From the NCBI GenBank assembly GCA_023053545.1, contig JAKZAN010000001.1:7212565-7276564 (forward strand): a stretch of DNA of 64,000 nt. Direction: 5' to 3'. This document shows positions 11,902 to 25,159 of this stretch, piece by piece (positions within the stretch are counted from its first letter, which is position 1; every line of letters begins with the position of its first letter). The translations under genes and the position numbers were made by a program. A model generated the notes under the pieces. The model saw only the letters and a program-made list of their open reading frames with translations, did not search any database and was not told the origin of the DNA. Source of the DNA: Lepidurus packardi. Its lineage: Eukaryota > Arthropoda > Branchiopoda > Notostraca > Triopsidae.

Positions 11902-11970
11902 CTAAATAAAACCAGGCATATCATTCAAGTAACGCTAATTTGTATGACTCCTTTAATATTTGTAACTTAC
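11902..11970 (-). other. 5'-UTR intron of the FGD-type gene
   Basis: On the minus strand a donor (attc|gtaagt) lies at 11970 and an acceptor (tttatttag|gac) at 11902, 69 bp apart. This places a non-coding first exon upstream of 11971 and leaves 16 nt of leader before the ATG. It explains why the upstream ATG near 11922 should not be used. Confidence 0.7.
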
Positions 11971-13829
11971 GAATTTACCACAACGGAGAGATTAGAACGA
12001 ACTGTGGAAAGTAAACGACAACACGATCAGAAATGCAAATGAGCTGTCGACAACAATCAGAAAACCCTTCCTAAGCAGTTCGTTTCTAGTCTAAGCAGCT
12101 GAATTTCCTTTACTGATTAGACAAGACGCCTACCAAACGGTGTTTTAGATAAGAAGCTATAAAGGAGAGCTGAAAACTGTTCCAAAATTTTGCACCCTAA
12201 CGAGAGATGAAAATAATTCACAACAAAAGAAAAACACGGGACTTGTGCCAGCACACACGGTGCTAACGATCAAAAATAGCTTCCAGCTAGCAGTGTATGA
12301 CACCAATTCACTTATACGTGCAATGGCCACTACACTGATCCTGTCCAATGGACAACGTTCTGCCAGGATATGATATATTTTTCCTTGACGCACAGGAATG
12401 AACAATTACCGCAGGCGAGAAGATAGTTTAAGGGTACAAGTACTTCCTTCAGGCTATTTCTGCTGACTTTTAAAAGACGTTTAACACCGTAGGCAGCATT
12501 TTTAACAGTTAACACTGCTAACCCATCGCAACGAAGGTTATTTTGGGAACCCCTTGTTTGAACATGATGAAAAAACTCAACTAATTTACCTCGGTGAGTA
12601 AGGAAAGGATTTTCCTATCCTTAGCGCAAGTAACAAGTATCGCTAGAGAAACCCTTGGTTGCATATATGGGTTTGGAGGCAAACATGGCCAAAGATAAGC
12701 GTCTGAATTACTAACTACGCGCACATGCGCCCACTTTAAGATGGACTGACGACGAACGCGTGCAAACTTCAACTGATTCTATCGCGGAGAGTTTCAAAGG
12801 CTAAGAAAAGACTACTAGTTCTGTTTCATAGGGTCTGCTTTCTAATGACTTTTGCTCGTAAATTGCGGCCAGCTAAAAGAACACATGTTAAAACTTATGC
12901 GTTTCAGAATGCCCTGAAGGAAACGCAAGAGGAATCATCTAGCGAGAGCAGAGACTACGTTAGCTTCTCATGTTGAAAGGACTTGCTTTTATTATATAAA
13001 ATACATTTTCTTTACTAGTCGTCTGGTTATACTAAAGCTGTCCATACCTAAAAGTACGTTCAAAGCGGAGTTTCCTTTCAGTTTAATATTCTCCTGATTA
13101 ATATGAACTTTATATAGCTAGCACAGTTAAAGTATATTTAAATTTTGTTACTTACATTGCTGTTCTTGTTCTGCAAACCCATTTCGCTCTGAAAGCTGTC
13201 CTGTTGGCGAGTTCATCACCAAAGAAGTGGCTGAATTTAAATCCATTTATGTCTGCCTCCGCTGCGTAATAAGTAAATCAAATATCACTGTTACCTTACA
13301 AATTTCCATTAAGCTTTCATACATTCCTCTTGTTCCCTTGCTTTCATTTACTGGGGAAGGAAACAAGCACTTAAAACCCAAATGAAATAATTGTGGTTTA
13401 ACTACACCACAGAGACACTAATATACTGAGAACTGAAATCCAGTGTTGTAGGCCATGATTAGCAAAATATATAAAATTTCTAATATAAAACTTGACTTGG
13501 TCCTAATTAACTTTAGCACCAAGAATGTTTAGGTAGTGACTCACGTCCACAACTAGTTGAAGAAACTGGGATGGGCTTGAAGAAGTGGGAAGCAACACCC
13601 CCCGCGCAAATAGTCGCGGCGAACTTAGCTTTTATTACCAAAGAGAGGTGGCTTTAGGCTACGCATTAAGAAAGGCGCGAATAAATCACGTGATCGAATT
13701 GTTTTTTGTTATGTACACAATTATCACTGTCTCGCTAGTGCATACTTATTTTGATGCGTAACATTTAGACTATTTTATTTACCGTACCTACGTTTTAACC
13801 AGGTATACGGAGTTGATTAAGAAGCTGAG
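11971..13829. other. Divergent intergenic region between FGD-type gene and USP gene
   Basis: The two flanking genes point away from each other, so both promoters should lie here, together with the first non-coding exon of the FGD-type gene near 11971. I see no ORF with family resemblance and no repeat structure. A cleaner GC-richer patch at about 13560-13700 (cccccgcgcaaatagtcgcg) could belong to the USP promoter; this is inference. Confidence 0.4.
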
Positions 13830-15933
13830 ATGGATAGAAAACCGTATTCTAGAGGCAGCAGAATTCTGCAAGCTTCTCAGTCAGCATTAGAGCACAAGAA
13901 GAAAATTTCAGAAGTGTCTATATTACAGATACTAGAGAACAGGTAATGTTTATTATATTTAAATAGGGTATATTGTTTTGCTAATAGATTACTCTTTAGC
14001 AAAGCAAGTACCAACAACGACAGCAGTGTCAGTTCCAAAAATGGCCTCGAAGAATGGAAATCCCCAGGTAGAAAAAGGTCATCCTTCGGAATCAACTTGA
14101 ATAAGAAATCTTACGCAAAAGAGAATTCTCCTGCCTTCAATAAGAGCACCAAACGTATTTACGTTCATCTTTTTGACTTTGTATAAAATAAAGGAATACT
14201 TGTTTAGGCGTTACAGATAGTGCTGATGACCTGACTCCTTTGTCTAACTCAAAACTTTTCAAGTTGTCAGTACCCAGAGACCTTGAAAACTCTTTGGACG
14301 TTCTAAAGACTGAGCATTTTTCACCCTCCACTGAAAGCGCATTCAATATAAAACACCAGCCCAGACGTTTGATATTTAGCGCTGCTGATATTAAGAAGCA
14401 ACAAGACTTCACAGAACTGGAAATTGTTGATTCTCCGCAAGAACCTACCCTAGACGTTTCACGACAGATACCAATCCCTTCCTTTAGTTCCAGCACTCCG
14501 TTATTTAAACCCAAACTTGACTTCGCAAAGATTACTACTGAATTTTCTGGAAATGATAGATTGAAATTGTCGACAGATCGACAACAGTTAAATATAATTC
14601 GACCTAAGCCCATTAGCCCTCGTATCAGCAGCACGAACGCTTACCATACCCGTACCCCTACTCAGTGTCAGCAGTACGCATACTTAGGGTAAATAGTATT
14701 ATACCAATATTACATCTAATTCTAGACAACAAAAGCTAATCTTTAAGGAAATTTTTTATTACAGATTGATGAACATAAATTCATCCTGCTACATGAATGC
14801 GGCACTTCAGGTCCTATTGTCTGCTCCAGAATTCCGAGAACTCATGAAAGCTATTGGGTGCTATCTCATGGATGGTATTCTTCCAGATGATAACTTGGTT
14901 AGTCGCATACTAGAGATAATTAAGTGTAGAGAAGATCGAAAGAGAATCTCGCGTAAGTGCCTGCAGTAAGTTTTCAGTGTGATCCTGTTAGAATGTATAT
15001 AATTTCGCATATATTAGGGAGCTTTGTACCTCTGCAGGAAAGCAGTTCAACACCTATCAGCAAGCCGACAGCCACGAGTTTCTTGTGGCCGTCTTACACC
15101 AAATCAAGCAATTTTCAGAGAAGAATGCCATACCGACTTCCCCTTGTCATATCTTCGAATTCGCGAGGACTGATATAATTGCCTGCAAACGGTATACGTC
15201 GCTTGTCTTGCATTTATTTTAGTCATAATGGTTGTCAATGTACTTAACGTAGGTGTGGTAGCGAAACTGTTACATCTTCGACCAACTCGTGTGTCCTTCT
15301 GTCGGTTAACGACTGCCTAGCGGGTCCAGAAAGAAGCCTTTTCGATGGCGTGACGAACTCCATGCAAAGCAAAAGTACACACTGCCTTGCTTGTTCGTCA
15401 CGACCTGAAGAGTTTGCTGCATCTCTGACTTACAAAATTGACAAATTTCCGGAGTAATATTTGGCTCCTGTCATTGCTTTAAAGGATTTAACTGAGGAAT
15501 TTTTAGGGTACTTCTGATCAACCTGTCACGTACGGAGAGGCACGACAATGTAACTCGGAAATCCGACGAAGAAATATATGTTCCTGGTATGTTTATTCTG
15601 GGCGGAACAGAACCCTTTCTGGATCTCGAAGTAATTTTTTCATAATTAACTTAACTGATCCTGTATTGAAACTGTTTAAATGCAGCCAACGTCGTTTCAT
15701 TTGATTGCGTTTATCGTACACAAGGGTTCTTCATCGGAACACGGTTTGATTATACTAACTAACACCTTTCTATTGTTACTACGTTCTTCTTTTTAGGGCA
15801 TTACGTGAGTTGGATCAGCGCTGGGAAGGATTGGATTTACTGCAACGATGACAGTATTACTCTAGATGATTTCAAATCATCAAATATAAATAAGGAGGGC
15901 TGTGTATTTTTATATGAACGCCATGAACTGTAA
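13830..15933 (+). CDS. Ubiquitin-specific protease (USP family)
   Basis: A cysteine deubiquitinase. Nine exons (13830-13942, 14000-14154, 14208-14688, 14765-14965, 15018-15191, 15253-15453, 15507-15630, 15686-15743, 15797-15933) sum to 547 codons plus stop. About the first 250 residues are Ser/Lys-rich and unstructured, without a recognised domain. The catalytic part begins at the join GLMNINSSCYMNAALQVLL, the Cys box. It continues with YQQADSHEFLVAVL (the QQD-type box, Ala-Asp here), two CxxC pairs (CKRCG, CLACS) of the fingers zinc site, and the His box GHYVSWISAGKDWIYCNDD. The layout is short, near the USP29/37/26 or USP1 types; subfamily is uncertain. The usual Leu-Gly-Asn-Thr before the Cys is Ile-Asn-Ser-Ser, unusual but keeping the Cys. 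Its stop is only 56 bp from the end of the convergent NAMPT gene. Confidence 0.9.
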
Positions 15934-15989
15934 AGATTTTTATTCAAATGTCTACGGTACAAATTCGTTTTGTGCAATAAGATGTGGTT
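15934..15989. terminator. Shared convergent 3' end of USP and NAMPT genes
   Basis: Only 56 bp separate the two stop codons. The minus strand reads gaataaaaatc close to the USP stop, so the NAMPT poly(A) signal lies against the USP coding end and the two 3' UTRs must overlap. Antisense overlap is inferred, not shown. Confidence 0.55.
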
Positions 15990-18013
<2,024 letters not shown>

Positions 18014-18789
18014 TGCTCTTCTATTCTTAAGACTTTTTTTTCACGTCCTAATGCCCCGTGCCGCGACCCTATGCGGACTGACAGCTTAGTGGGTTAGTTT
18101 CGGTCTTCTAGTCAAGGAAGCATAAAAGACCGAGGATTTCCCCCCCTGAACGGGTTTCTTCCTGCATTCTCTTCCCCTTTTGTCCTTTCATCCGACCCAT
18201 GTTTTGCGTCTCTTCTGCTCTTCGGCTCAGGTCCCCGTGGCCCTCTTGACACTAAAACCTAAGAGATGGCCTCCTTTGAGCACATTTGGTGTTGCATCAA
18301 AGCCTAGAGCGTCGAATGCGACAGCCGATGAGTTCATTCTTTGCGAGTTATATTATACGAGCGTGTCGGTGTGCCGTAATATTTTTTTTCTGTCCTCTTT
18401 TCACGTGACTTTACTTAATGAGATGGCCGTGATACGGATATACTTAGAGGCGATTGCGTCTGACGGATACGTGAAGCTATAGACTGTGTTTTTGACTCGC
18501 GACCTTCTCATTTTTGTACGTAAAAACTACACGCGATTGAGCATTTACTCTTTATAGAGAACACCAACCTGCGTGGACGCCCACAATGAAGGAAGAGCTG
18601 CAGGAACTAAACACACATGTCACAGTCGTCGTCTTGTAAGCTCCGGTTGTGCCTTGTACCGAAGTCGTAAGTTAGCGGCTACAGGTGTTTTCTGCAAATG
18701 AAACGACGCGTCACCCGGTGCCAGTTACAAAACCAAGTTACAAAACGTCCATCCCGCGTGGAATCGATAAAAAGATCGATACCACAGTA
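18014..18789. other. Upstream region of NAMPT
   Basis: No gene is recognised. The NAMPT promoter must lie at the left end. A C-rich run at about 18140-18150 and mixed-composition sequence follow. Small ORFs here have no family resemblance. Confidence 0.4.
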
Positions 18790-19320
18790 CATAGGTTTAC
18801 CTATATACTGTGATCAATGCCTTTTTCGGGCAGGAAATGGAAAAATAAATAATTAAACAACAAATAAAAATGCAAAACAATAAGACTAAAAATTGTGTCT
18901 GAATCAACCTCCATTCGGGTTGTGCATAATATTGATGGATTTCAGACAATTCAGTTTGTATAGGAATCGAACGACCTTTTATATTATTAAACCGACTTTA
19001 AAAGCCTCGAAACCCGTTTAAAAAAAAATTAACCCACTACTTAATTTCACTACGGATAAATCGTTTTAGTTTACTAAGTAATTATAAATTTTGCTTACTC
19101 GTGTATTTGATATACAATGTGCTTCGTGTGGGCAAATCAAAATATGTGATTTATGGACTTAAAATCGTCTTATCCAAGTGAAATACAACTCAGAGGTGGA
19201 AGACGGTAAAACTTAACAAAATAAGCCCCCCAACCCAGAAGCAAATAGTTAGATCATGTTGAATGTCCGTTAGTCGAGCCAAAATCGTTCAGTAATGAAA
19301 GGAAATTGTTCAATTCCTTG
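18790..19320 (-). repeat. Relic copy of the transglutaminase 3' flank
   Basis: This block aligns by eye with 20420-21075, the sequence just beyond the stop of transglutaminase 1. Shared stretches include ttgcttactcgtgtatttga, tacaactcagaggtggaaga, ttagatcatgttgaatgtcc and gttagtcgagccaaaatcgt. No transglutaminase exon remains attached. A related but more diverged block follows the second gene at about 26795-27000. This is best read as the leftover end of a third transglutaminase copy, or a copied 3' flank. Confidence 0.75.
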
Positions 19321-19439
19321 CCCTGGGAACATTAATGTGCATATAATTCTATACAAATCCCTCACGTCATTACTCCACAAACATTGGAAGAGCCGGCTAA
19401 TTCAAGTGCATCGCTTTGTAATATTCCCTTTATTGTTTT

Positions 19440-19657
19440 TCAAATACATGTCCCGCCATTAATCATCTTCCAAGTGAAATGGGTAAAACGTTGGTCATTC
19501 GCACAAGTCTGGCCACAATCGTGTGATCGAACCACTATGTTCCTAAAATTACCGACTTTGAAGTGCATCCAAGAGCCCAGTTGTTGCCCTTCCAGTCTAT
19601 GCTGTGGACATGAGATATTCCGACAAATAGTAGCAAGGTGGCGAATTTCAAATCCAT
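19440..19657 (-). pseudogene. Broken copy of the PAN-like secreted protein gene
   Basis: Reading the minus strand from 19657, the copy starts MDLKFATLLLF, keeps the signal peptide and GNNWALGC, then loses several bases and slips frame. Further on it reads DCGQTCAND and FTHFTWK, and GGTC is followed by a stop at 19440-19442 where the 5.75-kb gene continues. The upstream block is also shared: minus-strand cacgaatacg and ttattaca with ggggtttag at about 19965-20030 match 5680-5720. About 300 bp more sequence separates that block from the start here than in the intact gene. Both coding damage and changed spacing point to a dead duplicate. Confidence 0.85.
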
Positions 19658-20419
19658 ATTCTCCTCTTCCAAGTTACTGCACCTATTAAGAAACTTAAGT
19701 CTCTAAAACTATACATCAAGTAGCACTTTTTTACTAGTACTTTTACATGATTACCAAAGATCTATTGATATACTAATTATGCAATTTTAAAAATTAACCA
19801 GAGGATTTCTGTCAGTAACCCGAGGATTTCTGTCTGATTGTCGGCCAAGGCGGAGCGTAAGTTCTTCTTTAAGAATTTATTTTCAATTCTTTAATTTTTT
19901 TCTGCTCTTTTTTCAGTTCAGTCCTTTTCTGTCAAGTTCAAGTGAAGAAAAGTCGTCAACCCTGTACTGTACTAAACCCCACTTGTAATAACAACGTATT
20001 CGTGCCCTTGAATTAGGAAGCAGAATCCAATATTCTTTGCAAACGTTTTGAACCTATTTCACCACACACAAACTTTGCTTATATATCATTGCAGCGATGC
20101 AAATTTCTCAAACCGATCCAGATGACTCCGTCCCGAGATAAAATCGAGAATTTGGAGTTTGTTTTGTAAAGCACTTAAAAACGGGTGTGTTTTAGATTTA
20201 AAAGTTCCCATTGTAGACCATGTAAATCTATTGTAATAACGAATCAGCATTCTCGCGATTACGAGCATCAGGAAAATCTTTTTTTTTTCCTGTGGATATT
20301 TTAATTAGGCGTTTAGTTAGGTTAGACTTATGTTGCGTCATTTGTGATTGTTCATACTCTCGATCTTCCATGGAAGTCAAAAGTGGAAATCAGATGGGCG
20401 ATTGAGTTTGGTTCGTTTA

Positions 20420-21075
20420 CAAATATATCACCTGTTCACGTCCCTTTTTCGTACAGGAAACGGAAAATTTCCTTTCTATATGGCTTGGATGGGATAATGA
20501 TTCTAAGGAAAACTGCAAGATCTTTTGTTAATTGTTTCCATATTTAAAATGATTAGTATCGAACCACCTTTTATATATAAAAACAGATTTGAAGAGCTAT
20601 TTCGAAAACCTAGCTTAAAAAATGAATTATGACTTTAATTAATTTCATTATGGGTAAATCGTTTTTGTTTACTTTTTTATTTTCAAATAACTAGAAATGA
20701 CTCGAACGACTTTTATATTCAAAATCCAATTTTAATAGCTAAATTATTTACAAAACCTGTTTTAAAAAGTAAATTGTTCCATTAATTGTTATGGGTAAAG
20801 TGTTTTTGTTTACTAAGTAATCTGGGAGCGTAATTTAAATTTTGCTTACTCGTGTATTTGATACGCAACGTGCTTCGTGTGGGCAAAGCAAAATATGTGA
20901 TTTATGGACTAACACTCGTCTTACGCAAGGAAAATACAACTCAGAGGTGGAAGACGGTAATACTTAACAAAATAGCGCCCCCCACCGAAAAAAAAAACAG
21001 AAACAAATTATTAGATCATGTTGAATGTCCGTTAGTCGAGCCAAAATCGTTCATCAATGCAAGGATATTGATCAA
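20420..21075 (-). repeat. 3' flank of transglutaminase 1, duplicated and internally repeated
   Basis: Contains the 3' UTR of transglutaminase 1 and aligns with 18790-19320. Within it a unit of about 140 bp recurs: both about 20555-20680 and about 20700-20830 carry a ttttatat run, an aaaacct block and gggtaaa followed by tgtttttgtttact or close to it. A relative of the unit is also in the other block at about 18965-19085. Confidence 0.65.
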
Positions 21076-21082
21076 TTTGTAA

Positions 21083-24000
21083 CTAATCACGCACGGTAAT
21101 GTGCTTGGAGCCAATGACGTCGTTGAGTTCCCTGGATGAGAAAGTGGCGACCAATTTCTTTTCGCCTCCTTGACGAGGAGCGAACTTCTGAGTGTGACTA
21201 ACCATTTCTCCAGATTTCACATCCCTGAAAATAAAATGGACGATAATGGTCGTTTTTGTAACTATAACTGTAACCGTAGCTATAAAATATGTGAAACATA
21301 CCTATATTTAATAGTTTGAGGGCGAACCAAACCGGGCCCTTCCAGGGTGAACTCGCATTCCGTAAGTGCAATCGGCAGGGGATTCATGAAGCTGAAGGTC
21401 ACATAGCAATCCTGGTTGGCTTGGGCAGAGCCGCGTACCTGAGAATCGTTTTAGTTACTAGCAAGGGACAAATTGTAGTTCACTGAAGTAGTACTTGAAT
21501 ATCAAGTTTGGGCTTCTCCAACTGAAAGTCGTCTTGTTCACTCCAGGTCTGCTTGGTTTCTTGCACGCAAGCAATGGAGTACAACTTGATCATCTGGTGC
21601 TCGACCAGTTTATCGCGGTAGTCTTCGAATGAGAGGCGAATGGCCAGAGTTTCTCTCTGGTTGGGTTGCAGAAGGATTTGTCGATCGCTTCTTGCCAAAC
21701 GACGAGCAGTTTGGCCAGTATAGTAAACTGAAGACGCAGAGAGAGTAATTGTAACATTACGCATCTCGCTACTGCGGTTGTGGACATGGGCAGTGACAGA
21801 AAACGGTTGTCCATAATGAACCTTGTCGATTTCCACCAAGTCGAAAAGTACGTCTTCTGTTCCTTTGCCAGGGATAAAATCATAGGCCCCTTGAGAGCGG
21901 TCAATACTACGGATTGCGTTAGTGACTGATAGCCTGTCAGCAGCGGATCCTAAACGATGATAAACAAGATGGAGTTTATATTCTAAAATTCTCGCTTTTT
22001 AGTGAACACCTCCGTAAATAGGTTAGTGAATGTTAAGTTGCTTACCTGGGTAGTGCAACTTCTCTTCTCCATATGATGGAGTAATGCCTGCTGATGCAAA
22101 AAAGTGTTAGTGTGCTTGTTTTTAGTAAAGCCTAATGGTATGTCAAGGGGGACTTAGCTTGGGGATATAATTATTATGATGGATGTTAGCAAGCGTGGAT
22201 AAAAATGATTTGGTTTATTAGGGAGGATGCACCTGGCCAAGCGGGTTTCGAACGTCGGTTCTTGTCTCCTTCCCCGGTAAAGTTCTCGTCGTTGAATCCA
22301 CGGCCAAACTTTCCCTTACCTTCTGGGTTTTTATAAAGGCTGGTAATGTCTTCGACGTCGTTATCGGTGATATCATCATCCAATCCCGCGCGTTTGGTTA
22401 AAATCTGTCGACCAATACTGCACAAAAGCCACCCGAATTAGTCAATACATTAACCGAACTCGCTATGAAAGAAGTCTTACTGGTAAGAGTTGACCTTGAT
22501 CTTCTTGAAACCCCAGTCGGACGTATCGTCTTCTTGGAAGTGGCAGATGTCGGCATTCACTTCAGAAAAGACGTAGGGAGTATCGTGAGCAAATCCGACT
22601 TCTCCTTTACGAACTGCCTCCACGGATGCCGGACCGCACTGCATTATGCCTAAAAAGAATAATAATATTACCCTGAAACTGTAGCGCGACAACGGTACCT
22701 TCAGAGTGGGCTTGAGGAGTAGCATCGATTGCCTGCCATCCACCATACCCATTAGGCAGATCGGGACGAGTCATCCAGGCTTCGGTCCAGACGTGGAAGT
22801 TCCAGATAGAATCGTGGCACTCACCGTCAGGTCCACCTTTGATTTCTTCACCAAAGAGGTCAAAATACTTATCCACCGATAGGGTATGGTTGGTATCGTG
22901 ACCGGAGACGTAATTCGTTACGGGACGAGACGGGATTCCAAGAGCTCGGCAGACTGTAATTGAGTACGTTTTAAAACTGACAGAGTTGACCGTCTGAGGA
23001 GCTTACGGCTAGTCAGTACAGCAGCGAATACCCAACATTGACCGTATTTGACAGGCTGAGCTCCTTGGCTGAGATACTTCTCGAGGATTTTGGCTGTTCC
23101 AGTCCATTGCCATGGGCTGACACCATTCTCGTAAGGCTCCTGCCATTTTCCTTCCAGCAATCCTTTGTCGTCGTTGGCGTTCACCTATGAAAGGTGAATA
23201 ACAGATTTAAATAACTGTAGTAGCCATTATATTATACTTACAGCAGCCGATAATGCTCGTACGACCTTGACCGGATTTCCTCGGTCGCTTTGGTTCAACC
23301 CTGCTACTTCAAGGAGGACCAGAGCGGCAGGCAAAGTGATATCGGTAAATTGGCCATAGATCCATTTACGACCACGTGGACGGCGGTAAGTTCCCATAAA
23401 TACTTTACCAGTTTCGTTGAAATTGTATTCACGACGAAGTTCTTCATTATCCAAGTATACGCTATCATCTAAGGAAGGTTTCATTTTTTTAGTATTTTTA
23501 TATAGATTAACACTTTTACCTCGACAGAATGGGTTGAAGAGGATGTAAATGTCATCCTTGACGCGGAACTCTTCCAAACGGTTGCCTGGATTGGTGGTCG
23601 TGGTTTCAATCACGCATCGCCATAGGCCGACTAAGGCTGTGGCGGGAATGTTCACCTATTCTCAATTTTAGCAAAATGGAAAGCCATTTATGAGGGTGAA
23701 AAAGTACTTGTAAAGTGACGACCATTCCTTCTTGTTGATGGATGCGCATGTCCCATTTATGGGGAGCCTTGGTGAATTCGCGATTCTGAAGCTTTAGAGG
23801 CAAAACCACCTTGGTTCCCTTAGTAACTTGAGGATGCGATCCTGCCGGATAGAAAAACTAATATAGATCTGATCTGGGCAAGGTGAATTTTACCGAAAAG
23901 GAAGCAGACGCGTAAAATATCTCTGCGTGATTCAAAGAAACGGTCTCGGAAGCGCAAGGCCATGAAGAAAGGTTGTCCACGACGGAGTACGGCTGAAGCC

Positions 24001-24420
24001 GAAGTCACCTGCAGGGAAGTCGTAGGAACCGAGGGATCCTTCAGGATTTCGTAGCGATCAGTGCGATGCTCACGTGCATTATCCCGGCTGTACAGTTCAA
24101 CCATGTCCAGCTTGAGAGAATCCGAAGGCATGACTAGTAAAATGTTAGATTTATGAGCTTTGATGCATCACGTTAAACTGTTAAACTTTACCTTCGTTGC
24201 GGGCATCATCGGCGGCTTTTTCAAGTTTACGGCGACGCTCTAGGTCTTCAGCGAAATGAGAGATTAAGGATGCGCGGTATCCAGCATCTGACGTCGTCAT
24301 ACTGGGTTCACCGTTGCGCCTGGCAAGGCTCGGGCTTGTTCCAGGCAGACCGGCAGTCAAAGGCATGCCGGAAGTACTCAAAGGACGGCGAGATACTAGG
24401 GGGGATACTGGGCTGCTCAT
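21083..24420 (-). CDS. Protein-glutamine gamma-glutamyltransferase (annulin-type transglutaminase), copy 1
   Basis: A calcium-dependent protein cross-linking enzyme. Thirteen exons: 24420-24192, 24133-23894, 23841-23708, 23655-23520, 23468-23242, 23184-23007, 22953-22699, 22649-22481, 22417-22233, 22087-22046, 21949-21495, 21438-21302 and 21224-21083; 842 codons plus stop. Order: an N-terminal extension rich in Ser/Pro/Arg and charged residues, the N-domain ([23 protein letters not shown]), the catalytic core with [13 protein letters not shown] (Cys), [11 protein letters not shown] (His) and [12 protein letters not shown] (Asp), then two C-terminal beta-barrels ([28 protein letters not shown]). 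The start is MSSPVSP; the hydrophobic stretch upstream in frame (MHVLFLLAIA) spans a probable 3' splice site (tgttag) and is likely intronic, so no signal peptide is claimed. All catalytic residues are present. It is the downstream member of a tandem pair with 27030-30397. Confidence 0.95.
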
Positions 24421-24859
24421 CCTGATGTATATTTGCTTAGGGTCGGACGGGGAATGCTTCGAAGCGTTTCTTAGATACGCGATGGCTAACAGGAATAAAA
24501 CATGCATGTTAAACGCGCATTTTCATGGTTGAAACTATTTGGCCACGTAAATCTGGAAACCAGCCAAACGAATGGCAATAAATCTCGCAGGGTTGGTTTC
24601 ACCGAACTCGAGTATACCATTTTCTTTAATTATAAGTAGGTGCGTAGTTTTTACTAATTTGCATGGTAATTGAACAAGACCTTCACAGTGGAAAACGAAG
24701 AAACCTTTCCTTTTCACTGTGCAGCCTTTGAAAACATGCTAAAAAATGAATCGACAAAACTTAGGAAATTTGTGGTAGTAAATGTTTTAGAAAGTTTATC
24801 TAGGTATCAGCCTATTTTTTAAGTTTTGAGCGAGAATAAATGATAATAAGACTGCTTAC

Positions 24860-25078
24860 CAGGTGTGTTTAATTCTTCTTCGCCTAAGGAAGAAGAAGAT
24901 AGTGATGTTCTATCGCCGCGCGAAATTGAGATACAAGTGCCCGTTCTATTAGACTAAAATGGCGGAAGAAAGTGAATTTCGGTGGAATTCCGAAGGTAGA
25001 AGTTGTTGAAGATGCAAGTGCTGTGCTGCCAAGTGGTGAACTGGTGAAGAGGGAAGGGTGTCAGAAAGCCTTTATACC
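24860..25078 (-). promoter_or_regulatory. Promoter and non-coding first exon of transglutaminase 1
   Basis: On the minus strand a TATA-like gtataaagg lies at 25071-25077. It is followed by a leader conserved with copy 2 that ends in a donor (cacctg|gtaagc) at 24860. The 5'-UTR intron then runs to the acceptor inside the hydrophobic pseudo-start upstream of 24420. The same order and spacing occur at 30885-31103 for copy 2. Confidence 0.65.
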
Positions 25079-25159
25079 GAATCCAGTTGTACTGGATGCT
25101 AGTGCAATTCTCTGCATGGTTAGCAATGTGTCGCACTTATTATTTGAAGCATAAAGTAT

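Noticed and set aside
11886..11924. Upstream ATG (MICLVLF) as start of the FGD-type protein
   Set aside because: It lies just before a good 3' splice site (tttatttag), so it is intronic; the ATG at 11885 is preferred.
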